From JAGTVG01 sp964543195 (GTDB taxonomy: Bacteria; Bacteroidota; Bacteroidia; Cytophagales; Cyclobacteriaceae), in assembly GCA_964543195.1 (NCBI GenBank), contig CAZIXF010000027.1, forward strand, positions 5,236-69,235: DNA of 64,000 bases, written 5' to 3'. The notes below the pieces were generated by a model that did not search any database, was not told where the DNA came from, and worked only from the letters and a program-made list of their open reading frames with translations. Position numbers and translations under genes: made by a program. Positions 61,715 to 64,000 of this stretch are shown here, in pieces (within the stretch, counting starts at the first letter, position 1; every line of letters begins with the position of its first letter).

Positions 61715-63973
61715 ATGGATTTTAGAACCTGTTCAATCCTTTTGATGGTTTTGATTTGTGGTCCTGTACAGGCTCAAAAGGGGAAAATTTCCGGTGTCGT
61801 ACAGGATAATGAGGGAGCGGTGGAATTGGCTTCCATAGCATTGAAAAATTCCCCGGTGGGTACCGTAACTGATGAAACCGGTTATTTTGAGTTAATTGGA
61901 GTCGAACCTGGTGATAAAGAACTTATAATTTCTCATGTGGGATACATGAAGGAAACCAGAAAGATCAGCTTGAAAGAAAATGAATCTTTCGAACTGACCA
62001 TCCGGCTTATGCCCCACCTTAATCAACTTGATGAAATGGTGATCACCGGCACCCGCACCAGTAAAGATCCGAAACTAAGCGCCGCGGCAGTATCTGTGCT
62101 GGATGGTAAAACGCTCGAAAACACCCAATCTTTATCTCTTTCCGAGGGTCTGAATTTTCAGCCCGGCCTGAGGGTGGAAGTAGATTGCCAAACGTGTAAT
62201 TATACACAGCTCAGGATAAATGGTCTCGGGGGTGCTTATTCGCAGTTACTCATCAACAACAGACCTGTATTCAGTTCATTAATGGGGCTTTACGGACTGG
62301 AACAGATATCATCGAATATGATTGAAAAAGTAGAGGTAATTAAAGGTGGTGGATCTGCACTTTTCGGATCCAGCGCGGTTGGAGGTACAGTAAATATTAT
62401 TACCCGCGAACCTGATCACGATGAACTGTCCTTTAGCCTGCAGGGAGCTTATATAGGAGCAGAATCTCCGGACATCAATTTTAACGGGAGTATGACCCGG
62501 GTATTTGATTCAGGCGGAATTTCCCTTTTTACTTCCGGTCGAAGCAGGAATGATTACGACCATAATGGAGACGGGTTCTCAGAAATCCCGAAAACCAATA
62601 ACCTTAATATGGGGATAAAAGCTTACCTGAGCCCCGGCAAATATGATAAACTGAACATCGACTTTTTCAATATCCGGGAATACCGTCGCGGTGGCAACAA
62701 GATAAGCGAACCTGCACATCACGCCGATCAATCGGAAGAAAGGGATCACACCATTTATGTCGGCGGACTCGATTATTCCATATCCTTCCCTGGTATCAAA
62801 AGCAGCCTGAATACCTATCTGGCAGGGCAATATACCGACCGGAAACATTATACCGGAATAGATGGCGTGGATGCATACGGGACGACGGATAATTATTCGG
62901 TCAATTCAGGGCTCCAGTGGAATTATTACCTTCCCGGTAACACGTTAACTGCCGGACTTGATTATAAAACGGATTATATAAATGATCATATCCCCTATTA
63001 CGATTACCTGGTCAACCAGACCACCCATCAGACCGGGATATTTATGCAATCGGACTGGTCCCTGACTGACAAACTTACATTGTTAAGCGGGTTAAGGGCC
63101 GACAATCATAATTTCGTAGATAAAATCACCTGGAATCCAAGGATAAATATTTTATATAGCCTGATCAAAGATTTAAAACTGCGGGCCGGATTTTCAACCG
63201 GGTTCCGGGCTCCCCAGGCCTTTGATGCAGATCTCCATATTGCTTTTTCCGGTGGAGGTATATCGTATGTCCGGATAGATCCGGCCCTCGAAGAAGAAAC
63301 CTCGAAGAGCTTTAATGCCTCCATTACTTATGACAGGCCGGAACAGAATTATATCTATGGTTTTACCCTTGATGGATTTTACACACGGCTTGAAAACACC
63401 TTCATTCTTGAAGAAGCGGATACAGACCAGCAAGGGAACCTGATCCTGGAAAAAAGGAACGGGGCAGGTTCAAAAGTTTATGGAATGACCCTGGAAGGAA
63501 GAATAAACTATCGATACCTGGTTGAAGTGAATGCCAGCCTCACCTGGCAGAAAAGCCTCAATGATCAACCGGTAAATTGGTCTGGTGAGGTGTCCGGCAT
63601 AACGGAATTTCTACGCACACCCCGCACATATGGTTTTTATACCCTTCAATATAATCCGTCGGATTATTTCCATATTAATTTTTCAGGGACCATCACCGGT
63701 TCAATGAAAGTGCCTCACTTCGGGGGCGCACCCGGAGTGGATGGCGACCGGATCGAGATCACCCCTTTTTTCTGGGATAATAATCTTAAAATAATCCAGG
63801 ATCTTTCATTAAATAACGGCAAAGAGCGAATTGAGATCTTCGGAGGGATCCAAAATATGTGGAATGTCTATCAGGATGATTTCGATACAGGTAAATACCG
63901 GGACTCCAATTATGTGTACGGACCTCCTAAACCCCGGACCTTCTTTATGGGCATTTCTTTTAACACATTATAA
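61715..63973 (+). CDS. TonB-dependent receptor with carboxypeptidase-like N-terminal domain
   Basis: A 752-residue outer-membrane receptor. A signal peptide (1-20, ending VQAQ) is followed by a carboxypeptidase-regulatory-like domain (24-100, GVVQDNEGAVELASIALKN ... VGTVTDETGYFELIGV), a plug (about 105-235) and a barrel ending in an aromatic-rich C-terminus (FFMGISFNTL). The plug has DCQTCNYTQLRINGLGGAYSQ and EKVEVIKGGGSALFGSSAVGG; the DCxTCNxTQ form is seen in a Bacteroidota receptor group with unknown or metal-related cargo. TonB box not clear. No neighbouring gene names the substrate. Confidence 0.95.
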   Translation: MDFRTCSILLMVLICGPVQAQKGKISGVVQDNEGAVELASIALKNSPVGTVTDETGYFELIGVEPGDKELIISHVGYMKETRKISLKENESFELTIRLMPHLNQLDEMVITGTRTSKDPKLSAAAVSVLDGKTLENTQSLSLSEGLNFQPGLRVEVDCQTCNYTQLRINGLGGAYSQLLINNRPVFSSLMGLYGLEQISSNMIEKVEVIKGGGSALFGSSAVGGTVNIITREPDHDELSFSLQGAYIGAESPDINFNGSMTRVFDSGGISLFTSGRSRNDYDHNGDGFSEIPKTNNLNMGIKAYLSPGKYDKLNIDFFNIREYRRGGNKISEPAHHADQSEERDHTIYVGGLDYSISFPGIKSSLNTYLAGQYTDRKHYTGIDGVDAYGTTDNYSVNSGLQWNYYLPGNTLTAGLDYKTDYINDHIPYYDYLVNQTTHQTGIFMQSDWSLTDKLTLLSGLRADNHNFVDKITWNPRINILYSLIKDLKLRAGFSTGFRAPQAFDADLHIAFSGGGISYVRIDPALEEETSKSFNASITYDRPEQNYIYGFTLDGFYTRLENTFILEEADTDQQGNLILEKRNGAGSKVYGMTLEGRINYRYLVEVNASLTWQKSLNDQPVNWSGEVSGITEFLRTPRTYGFYTLQYNPSDYFHINFSGTITGSMKVPHFGGAPGVDGDRIEITPFFWDNNLKIIQDLSLNNGKERIEIFGGIQNMWNVYQDDFDTGKYRDSNYVYGPPKPRTFFMGISFNTL

Positions 63974-64000
63974 AAAGGAGTGTTTCTTCATATAAGAAAG

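Noticed and set aside
1..64000. Searching for CRISPR arrays, transposases, integrases or prophage genes.
   Set aside because: No regularly spaced repeats of the right form and no such genes were seen.

Overview
The window looks like a chromosomal segment of a Bacteroidota bacterium, probably an aerobic, free-living member of the Cytophagia/Bacteroidia side of the phylum. The reasons are an actABCDEF alternative complex III cluster joined to caa3-type oxidase genes, a SusC/SusD pair, Bacteroidota-style promoters (TTG or TTTG, about 19-22 bases, then TAnnTTTG), almost no Shine-Dalgarno sequences, and a ribosomal protein S1 with a long charged tail. I recognised no phage, transposase, integrase or CRISPR array, so this is mostly core chromosome with some accessory carbohydrate genes.

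Region 1 (1-21.5 kb, all minus strand) is one long respiratory gene train. Read 5' to 3' it runs actA, actB, actC, actD, actE, actF (quinol:cytochrome c oxidoreductase), ctaC, ctaD (oxidase subunits II and I), ctaA, ctaB (heme A synthesis), two subunit III genes and subunit IV. It continues with a SCO-like protein that lacks the copper motif, a DUF420 protein, a CxxC small membrane protein, a DUF983 protein, a 1234-residue multi-membrane histidine kinase, and the start of a large envelope protein that begins on a TTG overlapping the kinase stop and runs off the left edge. A good promoter sits just before actA, and a palindrome plus hairpin marks the act/cta boundary.

Region 2 (22-31 kb) has aconitase, a secreted GH2 beta-galactosidase with a LamG-like domain inserted in its catalytic barrel, ferritin and a BCCT transporter. 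Region 3 (31-40 kb) has a susC/susD pair with a long leader, two envelope proteins of unknown role, and a Nudix/DUF819/[2Fe-2S] ferredoxin-like operon. Region 4 (40-48 kb) has an unknown membrane protein, a Na+/sugar symporter plus galactokinase operon, a Tat-exported aldo/keto reductase, a sulfatase and two small lipoproteins. Together with the beta-galactosidase this suggests growth on galactose-containing, perhaps sulfated, glycans.

Region 5 (48-57.8 kb) has a TPR histidine kinase with a strikingly AT-rich middle, a class A PBP, a probable 31-residue membrane microprotein, a palindromic terminator element beside tRNA-Cys(GCA), rpsA with a structured leader, and a TolC/ABC-ATPase pair lacking a permease. 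Region 6 (57.8-64 kb) has a 760-base gap with hairpins, a membrane-anchored single-domain glutamate synthase homologue, an OsmC protein, a thiamine-binding-like protein, a repeat-bearing gap and a TonB-dependent receptor.

No single gene set stands out as a clearly new system. The best leads are the SCO-like protein that lost its copper motif inside an intact oxidase operon, the base-composition island inside the TPR kinase, the LamG insertion in the beta-galactosidase, the three-hairpin rpsA leader and the tRNA-Cys palindrome element. All identifications come from reading motifs and protein sequences by eye; no database search was run.
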